Shown here: positions 42,132-51,048 of the stretch, piece by piece
How positions within the stretch are numbered: the first letter of the stretch is position 1
Layout of the letters: the number at the start of each line of letters is the position of its first letter
Origin: Citrobacter amalonaticus Y19
Lineage (GTDB): Bacteria > Pseudomonadota > Gammaproteobacteria > Enterobacterales > Enterobacteriaceae
NCBI RefSeq assembly: GCF_000981805.1
Contig: NZ_CP011132.1
Coordinates: 1,054,001 to 1,118,000, forward strand
Direction: 5' to 3'
Length of the DNA: 64,000 nt
The notes under the pieces: model-generated
Told to the model about the DNA's origin: nothing
Database searches by the model: none
The model's input: the letters and a program-made list of their open reading frames with translations, nothing else
Program-made: the position numbers and the translations under genes

Positions 42132-43439
42132 TTATTCTTCTACTTTTACCGGCTCTTTTACGATGAACCAGTAACAAAGTGCGGCACAGGCCGCGATGAT
42201 GCCGCCACTGACGAAAGCCAGGGTGTAAGATCCGGTGATATCAGCAATCAAGCCGGTGGCCAGAGGGGAGAGCGATCCGGCAAAATAGCCGCCGAAGTTC
42301 TGGATACTGCCGACAGACGCCACCATGGATGACGGAGCGACGTCGCCCGGCAAAGCCCAACCGGTCGCTGAGAGTGCGGAAAGCAGCGCCATGGCAATCA
42401 CCAGCAATGTTAATGTGGCAAACAAACCATCCACCATCGGTACGGCAATGACCGCAATACCCGCGAGTAACGCAGAGATACTGATGGTGGCACGTTTTGC
42501 TTTCAGTGAGTCGGTAAAGATATTTTTATCGATTAACCATTTGGAGATGTATCCACCCATAATGGCGCCGACAATACCGCCGAAATAAGGAATACTGGCA
42601 TAGATCCCTAACTCTTTAAGCTGAATGTTCTGCGTTTTCATTAAATAGAGCGGCAGGAATGTCGTGAAGATATTCATCATCCATACATAGCAAAACCAGC
42701 CTAATATCATTCCCCAGATGCAACGGTATTTGAATAATCCACCCCAGCTAATTTTCTCTGACTCACTGGTCAGCTTTTCTGCGGTGCCACCGCCGCCTTC
42801 CTTGATATAATCCAGTTCTTCTTTGGTGATACTGGGGTGTTTTTCTGGCTGGTGGTAAGCAAAAATAAAGAAGACAACGAAGACCAGACCAATCGCACCG
42901 GCAATATAAAATAAAGAACGCCAGCCCAAAGGCACGATAATGGCCACCAGAATCGGCGGCGCAATAGCCGGACCCCATTTTGAGGCAGCATCCCAAAAGC
43001 CTGTTGCCAGCGCGCGCTCTTTTTTAGGGAACCAGGAGGCCGTAATTTTGGCGGCGCCAGGCCAGCAGGGTGCTTCAGTAATCCCCAAAATTCCGCGTGC
43101 GAAAATCAGGGTCATCATACTGCTGCATGCCCCTGTCAGCATGGTGGCGCCGCTCCATAACGCGACAGCCCAACCATAGACTTTCTTAGGACCAAAGCGG
43201 TCAACCAGAAAACCCGCAGGGAGTTGGCACAATGCGTAAATCAGCGCGAATACCGAACCCAGAAGGCCAATATCGGTATTGGACAGATTCAATTCCTTCA
43301 TCATATCGGGCGCTGCAATGGATAAACTCGCGCGATCCAGATAGTTAATAATCCCGCCGATTAATAAGAGGAAAACAACAAACCATCTTTTACCGCCTCT
43401 TTTTTTCACTACGGCACTTTCTTTTACGGTCGTGTTCAT
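42132..43439 (-). CDS. MFS sugar-acid transporter (ACS family)
   Basis: 435 residues, 12 spans, anion:cation symporter family of ExuT, DgoT and GarP. Signature 'IINYLDRASLSIAAPDM' near the first span and 'PAGFLVDRFGPKKVYGWA' in loop 2-3. It lies between the kinase and aldolase genes, so it imports the sugar acid they degrade. Substrate (galactonate, uronate or other) cannot be read from sequence. Confidence 0.85.
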   Translation of the reverse strand: MNTTVKESAVVKKRGGKRWFVVFLLLIGGIINYLDRASLSIAAPDMMKELNLSNTDIGLLGSVFALIYALCQLPAGFLVDRFGPKKVYGWAVALWSGATMLTGACSSMMTLIFARGILGITEAPCWPGAAKITASWFPKKERALATGFWDAASKWGPAIAPPILVAIIVPLGWRSLFYIAGAIGLVFVVFFIFAYHQPEKHPSITKEELDYIKEGGGGTAEKLTSESEKISWGGLFKYRCIWGMILGWFCYVWMMNIFTTFLPLYLMKTQNIQLKELGIYASIPYFGGIVGAIMGGYISKWLIDKNIFTDSLKAKRATISISALLAGIAVIAVPMVDGLFATLTLLVIAMALLSALSATGWALPGDVAPSSMVASVGSIQNFGGYFAGSLSPLATGLIADITGSYTLAFVSGGIIAACAALCYWFIVKEPVKVEE

Positions 43440-43474
43440 AAATTAAACCTTTATTTTTGTAGGGTACAAAGGAG

Positions 43475-44464
43475 TTAAATAATGTTTTTCCGTTTCGCCA
43501 GTGCCAGTAACCCTTCTGCGGACAAGGATTTATTTTCCGGCGCGACGGTTATTTTTCCGCTAAACCACGGGTCATGATCGATTAAGGTGGCGAACGCGAA
43601 TTTTAGAACCTCTTTACCGCATACCACGATGTGTGTATCCGACGGACAATCAAATGCCCGACTGTTTTTGACGGCCTGAAGATCATCTTGCAATACGGCA
43701 CCAAGCAGTACGTTGGCTTTCTGGTTCAGCGTTAAGGACGCAAACATGTCCAGCACGCGAACCGAGAAACAGGTGCGGGAAAGGCCGGTTTGCAGACACT
43801 GGCTGGCCCCTTGTAATAACGAGGGCGTGTCGATGCTGGTCGCGAATTGATGTTGTAAAGAGCTGGCCAGGATCGTATGCCGGGTAATGACTTCCAGAAG
43901 CTCGCCACCCATAGTGGTTACACAGCCTTCAATGCGGTTTTGGGCATCAATTTTGACAAATTTGGAATGCGAACCCGGTAAGATGATCAGCGCGGGCCCA
44001 CGGATATCAAGGCTACTGAGTACGCCAATCGCTTCCGTTTCTTCGCCGCGCATCATGTCCATCTGCTCGACGTTATCCAGTGAGACGGCGTCTTTATGAT
44101 TACGTATGCCAGGTACAAACCAAATGGGTTCATCGGTAATGTCTGGCAGATGCGCGGACGTCATCCCTTCGGCCAGTTCTTTTAATCCGGCGGGGGCGAT
44201 GAGATGGGGGATCTCAAATAAGCCCACGTTGGAAGTAATCATCCCGGCAGAAAGGTAAATCACCTTTGCGTCGCACGGGATGCCCGCTTTCTGCTTCACG
44301 TCCTGTATGGCGTCGCTGACTCCTTGCATCAACGTGGCCGTGCTGCCGGTAATGGCGGTGTCCCGGACGCCAGCGGCGCGCGCCGCTTCGGCGAGTAATG
44401 TTCCGTCCTGCCAGGCGCAGACGCGGGTATTCGTTGTTCCGGTATCGATGGTAATAATGGTCAT
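43475..44464 (-). CDS. 2-keto-3-deoxy-galactonokinase homologue (DgoK1)
   Basis: 329 residues, DgoK family, ASKHA kinase fold. 'TIDTGTTNTRVCAW' is the phosphate-1 loop, and 'LSAGMITSNVGLFEIPHL', 'MMRGEETEAIG', 'LPGSHSKFVKI' and 'TTMGGELLEVI' are conserved. It phosphorylates a 2-keto-3-deoxy sugar acid at the terminal carbon. All hallmark residues are present, in contrast to the copy upstream, so this is the active kinase. Cotranscribed with permease and aldolase. Confidence 0.86.
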   Translation of the reverse strand: MTIITIDTGTTNTRVCAWQDGTLLAEAARAAGVRDTAITGSTATLMQGVSDAIQDVKQKAGIPCDAKVIYLSAGMITSNVGLFEIPHLIAPAGLKELAEGMTSAHLPDITDEPIWFVPGIRNHKDAVSLDNVEQMDMMRGEETEAIGVLSSLDIRGPALIILPGSHSKFVKIDAQNRIEGCVTTMGGELLEVITRHTILASSLQHQFATSIDTPSLLQGASQCLQTGLSRTCFSVRVLDMFASLTLNQKANVLLGAVLQDDLQAVKNSRAFDCPSDTHIVVCGKEVLKFAFATLIDHDPWFSGKITVAPENKSLSAEGLLALAKRKNII

Positions 44465-44476
44465 GTTGTTTTCACC

Positions 44477-45487
44477 TTACTGCGGGTTATTTTGTATCGC
44501 GCGGGCGATGGCGCTCGCTCCGGTTATTGCCAGCATGTCGATACTTTCCGCATCGGAAATAATGTGGAAGCGCGCATTTCGTTCTGCATAATGTGAAAAG
44601 ATATAGTGGTATAAGGTGCAGCGTGACGCATTCCCAATAAGATAGACGTCACCGTTCAGATTAAATCCCTGGTGTTGGGCATCTGACAGCAGTTTTAAAT
44701 CGTCGCAGGCCATCGCACTTTCAAGAAATAATTTTCTCTGCGCCGCCGTGGTCGGTAAGGAAAATTGTAAGAAGCGCGTCATTAATACGGTACGCAGAAA
44801 ACCGCTTTGCGAAATGGAACGGTACGCCGCATCAATGACCGTTTCATCGAAAACAGCGTCTTCGGCATTTTCTACGCTGGACGCAACGAATGTCTGTTTC
44901 AGAATAGCGGCATAAATTTGACCGCTGAGTGAGGTAATGCTGCCAGCAATTTCTCCTTTTTCGTTGATGGAGATGAGTTTGGTGGTTGAGCCCAGCTCAA
45001 TCAGCGTACAGGGCAAAGTGGGTTGCCAGGCTAACAATACGCCCGCAGCCTGCGTTTCTTCGCCGCGCATGAGGTCGATACCACTCAGGTCGTCCCAGCG
45101 GGCCGTCGTTTTATTTTTTATCCCCGGAATCAGTATCACCGGGATATTCAGTGGTAGCAGGGCATTACCGGCGAAACGTACGGCATGTTTAGCCAGTTGC
45201 TCAATATCTGCTGGCGCTTCCCGGTGCGGTATTTCATAAAGCCCCAGATTAGAGGTAATCATTCCTGAGGCAATAATAAATTCAATTTCCTCCGTCGACA
45301 GTGAGTGCCGGTTAAGCAATTCTGTTATTGCGCAAGCCATCTCCGTTTTCAGAAATTCATTGCTGCCTTTGTCAATGGTGGAATTGACACCGACCTGGAT
45401 AACAGATCTGTCTATGACACGAAGGTCGCCTGAATCCATAAGATACAATCGTGTTGCTGACGAGCCAGAGTCAATAATAATAAACAT
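44477..45487 (-). CDS. DgoK paralogue with degenerate motifs (DgoK2)
   Basis: 336 residues, alignable end to end with the neighbour at 43475. It keeps 'IDSGSSATRLYL', 'ASGMITSNLGLYEIPH' and 'LMRGEETQAAG', but where DgoK1 has 'PGSHSKF' it has 'LGSTTKL', and where DgoK1 has 'GGELLEV' it has 'SGQIYAA'. The loss of the His-Ser and the Glu suggests altered chemistry, another substrate, or a regulatory partner rather than a plain duplicate. It is separated from DgoK1 by 12 bp. Confidence 0.8.
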   Translation of the reverse strand: MFIIIDSGSSATRLYLMDSGDLRVIDRSVIQVGVNSTIDKGSNEFLKTEMACAITELLNRHSLSTEEIEFIIASGMITSNLGLYEIPHREAPADIEQLAKHAVRFAGNALLPLNIPVILIPGIKNKTTARWDDLSGIDLMRGEETQAAGVLLAWQPTLPCTLIELGSTTKLISINEKGEIAGSITSLSGQIYAAILKQTFVASSVENAEDAVFDETVIDAAYRSISQSGFLRTVLMTRFLQFSLPTTAAQRKLFLESAMACDDLKLLSDAQHQGFNLNGDVYLIGNASRCTLYHYIFSHYAERNARFHIISDAESIDMLAITGASAIARAIQNNPQ

Positions 45488-45504
45488 GGCTATTCCTTTA
45501 TCGT

Positions 45505-46662
45505 TTAAAGGCTGCGGGTTAAAAGGTCGCGAAGCATGTTCGCATCAGGCACGCGTGGGTTATTGTTTAAAACCACGTTCATCGTGGTCAGCACGTTATT
45601 AATGATCCAGTCGAAATGCGCTTCCTTTACGCCAAGTTCAGTTAGCGTCGGGAGCATATCGATGCCTTTGAGGAAGTCGGTGACGGCGGCGACACTGCTT
45701 TGTGCCGCCTGTTCGGTGGTCATTCCCTGCGTATTAACGCCCATGGCCTGCGCGATGGCGGCAAACTTCTCTGGAGAGGCGGACCAGGTGTATTCAAGAA
45801 AGACAGGGTAGACCGCGGCAATCCCTTCTGCGTGCACCACATCCAGCAACCCGCCCATCGGATGTTGCAGTGCATGCGGTAATGTTGTTCCCGCACAGTC
45901 GATCGCCATTCCCGCGAGTGTGCTGGCCAGTGTCACCTTTTCCCAGGCATCAAGACAGCTTACGTCCTCGTAAACCCGTGGCAGGTTTTTTGCCAGCAGA
46001 CGAATGGCCTGTAAGGAAAGCATCTCGCTGAATGGATTTGCGTTGCGCGAGATATAGGATTCCAGAGCATGGAAGAGTACGTCTGCGCCCGGTCCGGCGA
46101 TAACGCGTTTAGGCAGGGTGAGCATCAGTTCGGGATCGATGATGGCGGCAACAGGGTAAATAAGTGGATTGACCAGTCCCTTTTTGTCATGCGTTTGCGG
46201 ATTGGTGAATACAGCGGTACGGTTCGCTTCACTGCCGGTACCGGCAGTAGTGGGGATTAATATCACCGGCAACGCGTGCTGCGCCTGTTTTTTGCCAAAC
46301 ACATAATCCCAGATACTGCCTTCATTACAGGCGCAGAAGGCGATGCCTTTGGCCATGTCCATTGCGCTACCGCCACCGATGCCGATGACCAGATCGCAGC
46401 GTTCGTCTCGGGCCAGCGCCGCGCCTTCTTCAACCAGTGTCGAAAGCGGATTCTGCATAAAGCGATCGTAAATGGCACAGGCAATACCGGCGTCAGAAAG
46501 CGCCTGCTGCGCACGTTCGAGTTGACCTGTGTGTTTGGTGCTGTCAGACACCACCAGCAACACGTTACGCCCGTGCTTCGAGGCTATCTCACCTAACTGA
46601 TTGAACTTCCCCGCGCCAAAATAAAACTTTACCGGATTGCTGAAATCGAATGCGCTCATCAT
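45505..46662 (-). CDS. Iron-containing alcohol dehydrogenase
   Basis: 385 residues (start 46662 or 46659), Fe-ADH family. 'GIGGGSAMDMAKGIAF' is the NAD loop, and metal ligands lie in 'GADVLFHALESYI', 'LPHALQHPMGGL' and 'VVHAEGIAA'. It is the first gene of the operon with two DgoK homologues, a KDPG-type aldolase and an ACS permease. No dehydratase is encoded, so this enzyme may reduce or oxidise the imported keto-sugar acid before phosphorylation (inference). A GGAGA site precedes it. Confidence 0.84.
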   Translation of the reverse strand: MMSAFDFSNPVKFYFGAGKFNQLGEIASKHGRNVLLVVSDSTKHTGQLERAQQALSDAGIACAIYDRFMQNPLSTLVEEGAALARDERCDLVIGIGGGSAMDMAKGIAFCACNEGSIWDYVFGKKQAQHALPVILIPTTAGTGSEANRTAVFTNPQTHDKKGLVNPLIYPVAAIIDPELMLTLPKRVIAGPGADVLFHALESYISRNANPFSEMLSLQAIRLLAKNLPRVYEDVSCLDAWEKVTLASTLAGMAIDCAGTTLPHALQHPMGGLLDVVHAEGIAAVYPVFLEYTWSASPEKFAAIAQAMGVNTQGMTTEQAAQSSVAAVTDFLKGIDMLPTLTELGVKEAHFDWIINNVLTTMNVVLNNNPRVPDANMLRDLLTRSL

Positions 46663-46672
46663 TTCTCCATTT

Positions 46673-46705
46673 TGTTCGTATATGCGGACTGTGTTCGTGT
46701 ATATG
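46673..46705. promoter_or_regulatory. Direct repeats before the DgoK operon
   Basis: TGTTCGTATATG (46673-46684) and TGTTCGTGTATATG (46692-46705) are 19 bp apart, close to two helical turns. They lie just upstream of the first gene and are candidate IclR-regulator sites. Confidence 0.4.
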
Positions 46706-46874
46706 ATTATGATTGATCTGTTTCTGCGCTAAATGCAATTCCTTTTGGTGAAACAATGAGCACTGTCACACTTTGAATGTGAAGCATCGGTAGACGGTTT
46801 TCTTTCTGTCGGCTTTGTAAAATCCGCAATCAGTCCTATAGTCCACTGAGTTTCTTTGCTTACAGGATCCTCTA

Positions 46875-47990
46875 ATGCGTTTTAATGGACTGAATAAAGG
46901 TTTTTTCCTTTTTCTTCTCGCCATGGTGACATGGGCTTTCTTCGACGTGCTGTCGCCGTACTTTTCCGCCATCCTGTGGGCCGCGATTCTGACGGTTATC
47001 TTCTACCCGGTGAAAAATAAACTCCGGTCGGCATTGGGGGAGCGTAACGGAGTCGCGTCTCTGTTGACGCTGGGTATCATCTGCCTGATCGTGTTCATCC
47101 CGTTAATGCTGATCCTCTCCTCGCTCGCCGTTGAACTGAATGTGGTTTACAACAAGTTGCAGCATAGCGACGCTCAGTTCCCGGAAGTGGTGGCAAGCTT
47201 GTTTGCGCACATGCCGGAGTGGGCGCGTTCGTTTCTTGCCGATCACAACCTCGACAGCGCCGTCAACATTCAGCAGAAACTGTCTGATGTGGCGTTAAAG
47301 GGCGGGCAATATCTGGCCGGGAGCGCCTTCCTGATTGGTAAAGGTACCTTTGGTTTCGCAATCAGTTTCGGCATCATGCTCTACTTGCTTTTTTTCCTGC
47401 TCAAAGATGGACCGCATCTGGTTCGGCAAATCCTCGATTCGCTGCCGTTGTCGAATTTTGTTAAGCAGCATCTGTTTGCGAAGTTTGCTGCGGTTTCCCG
47501 GGCGACGGTGAAAGGCACTGTTGTGGTGGCGATCGTGCAGGGGACGTTAGGCGGGATTGCGTTTTACATTGTCGGTATTGATGGCAGCATCCTGTGGGGG
47601 GCATTGATGGCGTTCCTGTCGCTGATCCCCGCTGTGGGTTCCGCGATTATCTGGGTGCCCGCGGCCATCTATCTCTTTTCAACGCAGCAACTGTGGCAGG
47701 GCTTTTTCATCGTTGGCTTTTTCGTGGTGGTGGTGGGACTGGTGGATAACATTCTGCGCCCCATTCTGGTCGGCAAAGATACCAAAATGCCAGACTACCT
47801 GATTCTGATCACCACGGTGGGCGGAATGGAGATTTATGGCATCAATGGTTTCGTCATTGGTCCGCTCGTTGCCGCGCTGTTTATTGCCTGCTGGAACATT
47901 CTGTCCGGTCGGGAACACGAGGGAAATGCCGAAGAACTCGATAAAGATTTTATTGAGGATGGCATCAACGAGGACAAGACACCGGAGTGA
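46875..47990 (+). CDS. AI-2E-family membrane protein
   Basis: 371 residues, about eight spans, AI-2E transporter family (TqsA, PerM, YdiK). Features are the N-terminal triple span around 'YFSAILWAAILTVIFYPVK' and the family block 'GTLGGIAFYIVGIDGSILWGALMAFLSLIPAVG' (in part 'LSLIPAVGS'). The acidic tail is cytosolic. The family exports quorum signal, Na+/H+ or peptides in various members. This one's substrate is unknown, and it is not the E. coli YdiK orthologue by wording. Confidence 0.78.
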   Translation: MRFNGLNKGFFLFLLAMVTWAFFDVLSPYFSAILWAAILTVIFYPVKNKLRSALGERNGVASLLTLGIICLIVFIPLMLILSSLAVELNVVYNKLQHSDAQFPEVVASLFAHMPEWARSFLADHNLDSAVNIQQKLSDVALKGGQYLAGSAFLIGKGTFGFAISFGIMLYLLFFLLKDGPHLVRQILDSLPLSNFVKQHLFAKFAAVSRATVKGTVVVAIVQGTLGGIAFYIVGIDGSILWGALMAFLSLIPAVGSAIIWVPAAIYLFSTQQLWQGFFIVGFFVVVVGLVDNILRPILVGKDTKMPDYLILITTVGGMEIYGINGFVIGPLVAALFIACWNILSGREHEGNAEELDKDFIEDGINEDKTPE

Positions 47991-47998
47991 TCGTTAAC

Positions 47999-48029
47999 AA
48001 CCGGATGGCGGCGGATGCCCCATCCGGTT
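47999..48029. terminator. Hairpin between convergent genes
   Basis: AACCGGATGG and CCATCCGGTT pair perfectly over 10 bp. The CCGGATGGCGGCG wording resembles a REP element. It lies between the AI-2E gene and yccM. Confidence 0.6.
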
Positions 48030-48033
48030 CCTG

Positions 48034-49113
48034 TTAATGTCCTATCATCCTGGCTTCAGGAATCAGACGGAAGTAAAGCTGCTCCGGCACCGGACTGTCC
48101 CAGACGCCCATCAGCATCGCGAACGCAATGATGGCAAACATAATGCCGAGTACCAGCAGCGTCATCGCCATTCCTGACAGCGTTCCCCGGCGCGTTTCTG
48201 TCTTTCCTGTGGGCGTGTGCAGAGAAAATGTCAGCGTCGAGGCGACCGGGCAGGATTCCACGCAGGTCATACAGCCGGTACATTCCACCGTTCGCACCTG
48301 AATAAGCTTATCCACCGGGATCCGCGACGGGCAGTTTTTGGCACATTTTCCGCAGTCGATGCAACTTTGCGCATTGCGGCGGATTTTGAACGGTGAGAGC
48401 AGGGAAAGCAGTCCGAGCAGGGCGCCATAAGGACACAGATAGCGACACCACGCGTTGCGAATGAACAGGCTTATCACCACCAGTAAGGCGACGCTCAGCA
48501 GCGTTAGCGTACCGATGTTGCGAAAGAAATCGAGCATCTTCACATCGATAATAATGCCGTAGGCCGACATCAGAAAAGATTGAATGCCCTGGGCCGGCAT
48601 CGACAACGAAATGAAGAGAAAAAAAGCCAGCAGCAGATATTTCAGACCACGCAGAGGGATATCCAGCCAGCGAGGCAGCGTAAAGTTGCGACCAAATAAG
48701 GTCTTACCCACATCGGCGATGAGTTCAGACAGCGTACCAATCGGGCACAGCCACGAGCAGAATGATTTCTTGAGCAGCAGACTGACCAGCATAAACGCGA
48801 CCAGCAGGAGCATGGCGGCGGCGTGAACAGGGGGGAGAATGCCGGTCTCCAGCGTGTAGCGCAGGTTCATCAGGCCCGCAATGGGTAGCCAGCCCTCAAT
48901 GCCGCCAGGTCGGGGAACGTACAGACTGGACCCACCGGTTTCGTAATAACGCACCCAGTAGTAAAACGTCACGCCAATGTAAATATTGATTGCCAGCAGC
49001 AGCCACTGCGTGACTTTGCGCCAGGTGGAGGCATTACGCCAGTCATTCCACGGCAATTTGCCGCCCGTTGTTCCTGGGCGGCGTTGCCAGCGCGTTCTGC
49101 TTTTTTCGCTCAT
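48034..49113 (-). CDS. yccM: YccM, NapH-like polyferredoxin membrane protein
   Basis: 359 residues matching E. coli YccM ('TRWQRRPGTTGGKLPW', 'KIRRNAQSCIDCGKCAKNCP'). About five spans, two membrane-edge CxxxCP motifs ('FCSWLCP', 'WCRYLCP') and two 4Fe-4S sets ('CIDCGKCAKNCP', 'CTGCMTCVESCP'). Probably passes electrons from quinol across the inner membrane, as NapH and NosR do. Start 49113 matches E. coli and follows AAGG. In E. coli it heads the tor region. Here it directly follows cbpM. Confidence 0.92.
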   Translation of the reverse strand: MSEKSRTRWQRRPGTTGGKLPWNDWRNASTWRKVTQWLLLAINIYIGVTFYYWVRYYETGGSSLYVPRPGGIEGWLPIAGLMNLRYTLETGILPPVHAAAMLLLVAFMLVSLLLKKSFCSWLCPIGTLSELIADVGKTLFGRNFTLPRWLDIPLRGLKYLLLAFFLFISLSMPAQGIQSFLMSAYGIIIDVKMLDFFRNIGTLTLLSVALLVVISLFIRNAWCRYLCPYGALLGLLSLLSPFKIRRNAQSCIDCGKCAKNCPSRIPVDKLIQVRTVECTGCMTCVESCPVASTLTFSLHTPTGKTETRRGTLSGMAMTLLVLGIMFAIIAFAMLMGVWDSPVPEQLYFRLIPEARMIGH

Positions 49114-49230
49114 TGCCTTCTGACGTCCATAAAGTGGCATTTCTAATACCACTATCGTACGGCTATCCCTTTGAGCCAGCGTTGATTTATATCATCGCCT
49201 GATAAATGGGCAGCGTAAGCTGCCCTGAAT

Positions 49231-49536
49231 TTATGGATGAGGTATGAATCGCGCGAGCCGTTGTCGCAGCAGGCGGTTTTCCTGGCGTAAACGGGTGTTA
49301 TCTTCCAGTAGCGTGAGCGCTACGGCGATCCCCGGCCAGTCGAGCGCCAGTTCTTCACGTAGTCGCAGGGCGCGTTGCACCACGGTGGCCGCATGATCGT
49401 CAAACTGCCAGTTGTCCGCGGTTTCGGCATAGGGTTCGATGACGCCCAGACCCACGATCTCATGCAGATCGTCTTCCGTCACGCCGGTATGCAGGCAAAA
49501 TTCGGTAACCGTAAAGGTGATGGTGACGTTAGCCAT
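49231..49536 (-). CDS. cbpM: CbpM, modulator of CbpA
   Basis: 101 residues, MerR-like helical fold. It binds the J-domain of CbpA and inhibits its co-chaperone and DNA-binding activities. 'FTVTEFCLHTGVTEDDLHEIVGLGVIEP' opens the protein. Start 49536 overlaps the cbpA stop by one base (TAATG), so translation is coupled; an upstream in-frame ATG has no support. Matches E. coli CbpM in length and order. Confidence 0.93.
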   Translation of the reverse strand: MANVTITFTVTEFCLHTGVTEDDLHEIVGLGVIEPYAETADNWQFDDHAATVVQRALRLREELALDWPGIAVALTLLEDNTRLRQENRLLRQRLARFIPHP

Positions 49537-50456
49537 TATGCTTTCCCCCAATCTTTGCGCGGATCAAATCCTGACTGTGCCTCTGCCAGTTGCTGCCACA
49601 GCGCAGTGGCGCGTTCATCCGGTTTCGGCGGCATCACTATCTTCAACACGACATACAAATCACCGGTCTGTTTTTTGCTGACCAGACCTTTCCCTTTGAT
49701 ACGTAAACGTTGTCCGGCCTGGCTACCCGGGGGGATGGTGACCAGAATGCTCTCTTTCAGCGTAGGGACGGCAATTTTCGCGCCCAGCGCGGCTTCCCAC
49801 GGGGCGAGCGGGACGACAATTTCCAGATCCTGATTAACGATATCAAACAGGGGATGCGGCGCGATGTGGATAACCAGCCACAAATCGCCGTTCGGTCCGC
49901 CGTTTTCACCCGGCGTCCCCTGGCCTTTCAGGCGAATGCGTTGACCGTTGCCGACGCCCGCCGGGATCTTCACGTTCAGGGTTTTCGGGATTTCTCGCTC
50001 AATCATGCCAAACGCATTGTAGACCGGCAGGTTATAGCTGATGGTTCGGCTGTGTTCAGTGAGCGTTTCTTCAAGAAAAACCGCCACTTCAATTTCAATA
50101 TCATGTCCCCGGCTGGCATGACGCTGGCGCGACTGACGCGCGTGCTGACCAAAAATAGAGGAGAAGATGTCGTCGAAGTCTTCGGCGTTGTAGCTCTGGC
50201 CTTCGCCCTGTTGGAACTGACGGCTGAACTGTGGGTCATTGCGGTGTTGCCAGAGCTGATCGTATTCGGCGCGTCGCTGTTCATCGCTCAGCACTTCCCA
50301 GGCTTCGGCAACCTCTTTAAAGCGGGCTTCGGCATCGGATTCTTTGCTGACATCGGGATGATATTTGCGGGCCAGTCGGCGGTAAGCGGTCTTGATAGTC
50401 TTGAGATCGTCCGTCGGCTTCACGCCCATGATGGCGTAATAATCCTTTAATTCCAT
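49536..50456 (-). CDS. cbpA: CbpA, DnaJ-like co-chaperone and DNA-binding protein
   Basis: 306 residues: J-domain at 5-69 with the HPD triad in 'RKYHPDVSKE', a short G/F linker ('FSSIFGQHARQSRQ') and two beta-rich C-terminal substrate domains ('IPAGVGNGQRIRLKGQG', 'VTIPPGSQAGQRLRIKGKG'). It lacks the DnaJ zinc domain, as CbpA does. Works with DnaK in stationary phase and binds curved DNA. Divergent from scsA across 181 bp, as in Salmonella. Confidence 0.95.
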   Translation of the reverse strand: MELKDYYAIMGVKPTDDLKTIKTAYRRLARKYHPDVSKESDAEARFKEVAEAWEVLSDEQRRAEYDQLWQHRNDPQFSRQFQQGEGQSYNAEDFDDIFSSIFGQHARQSRQRHASRGHDIEIEVAVFLEETLTEHSRTISYNLPVYNAFGMIEREIPKTLNVKIPAGVGNGQRIRLKGQGTPGENGGPNGDLWLVIHIAPHPLFDIVNQDLEIVVPLAPWEAALGAKIAVPTLKESILVTIPPGSQAGQRLRIKGKGLVSKKQTGDLYVVLKIVMPPKPDERATALWQQLAEAQSGFDPRKDWGKA

Positions 50457-50637
50457 AGCGTTCTCTCGGGTTAATCAATACAGGCTGAAGGGAGCCCTGA
50501 AAAGGTGTCACCAGTAAGTGTAGGGTAATCCTGTCGCGGGCGAATGCCAACCCGCGAGACAACATAACTTTACAGCCCAGAGGTTGCGTAAAACCCGTCA
50601 GCCGCTAAGATAACTCGCGTCAATGAATGAGGGTGTA

Positions 50638-51000
50638 ATGGCGAAACGTCAACGGATGGGATGGTGGTTTCTCTGCCTGGCATGTGTCGTGGTGATAGTC
50701 TGTACCGCGCAGCGCATGGTGGGCCTGCACGCGTTGCAGATGCAGACAACCACTATCATGGCGACGTCATCGCCGACGCCCGCGACGGATGAGTCATCAT
50801 CCGCGACGCCCTGCGAGCTCAGTGCGAAATCGCTGTTGACTGCGCCGCCGGTCGTTTTTGAGGGGGCGATTCTCGCACTCTGTTTACTCCTCGCCTTGTT
50901 AACTCCGTTCAGGACGGTTCGCGTACCGTTCTTCCCGCAGCGCGTCATTTCCCCTCCCGGACTCCGGGTGCATCTCCGATTCTGCGTTTTCCGCGAATGA
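50638..51000 (+). CDS. scsA: ScsA, suppressor of copper sensitivity protein
   Basis: 120 residues, the length of Salmonella ScsA. One N-terminal span ('GWWFLCLACVVVIVCTA'), a Thr/Ser-rich periplasmic region, and a second span ('FEGAILALCLLLALLTPF'). Start 50638 follows AGGG; the ATG at 50623 lacks a site. Inner-membrane protein of the scs copper/redox stress locus. Its function is not settled. Confidence 0.85.
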   Translation: MAKRQRMGWWFLCLACVVVIVCTAQRMVGLHALQMQTTTIMATSSPTPATDESSSATPCELSAKSLLTAPPVVFEGAILALCLLLALLTPFRTVRVPFFPQRVISPPGLRVHLRFCVFRE

Positions 51001-51048
51001 CAGAGCGGCTGTTTTATACCGTTTGCTAATCATTCATGGAGAAAAATT

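Noticed and set aside
49710..50450. 246-codon plus-strand frame opposite cbpA
   Set aside because: It mirrors the cbpA reading frame, has no ribosome site and no family signature. CbpA with its HPD motif is clearly the real gene.
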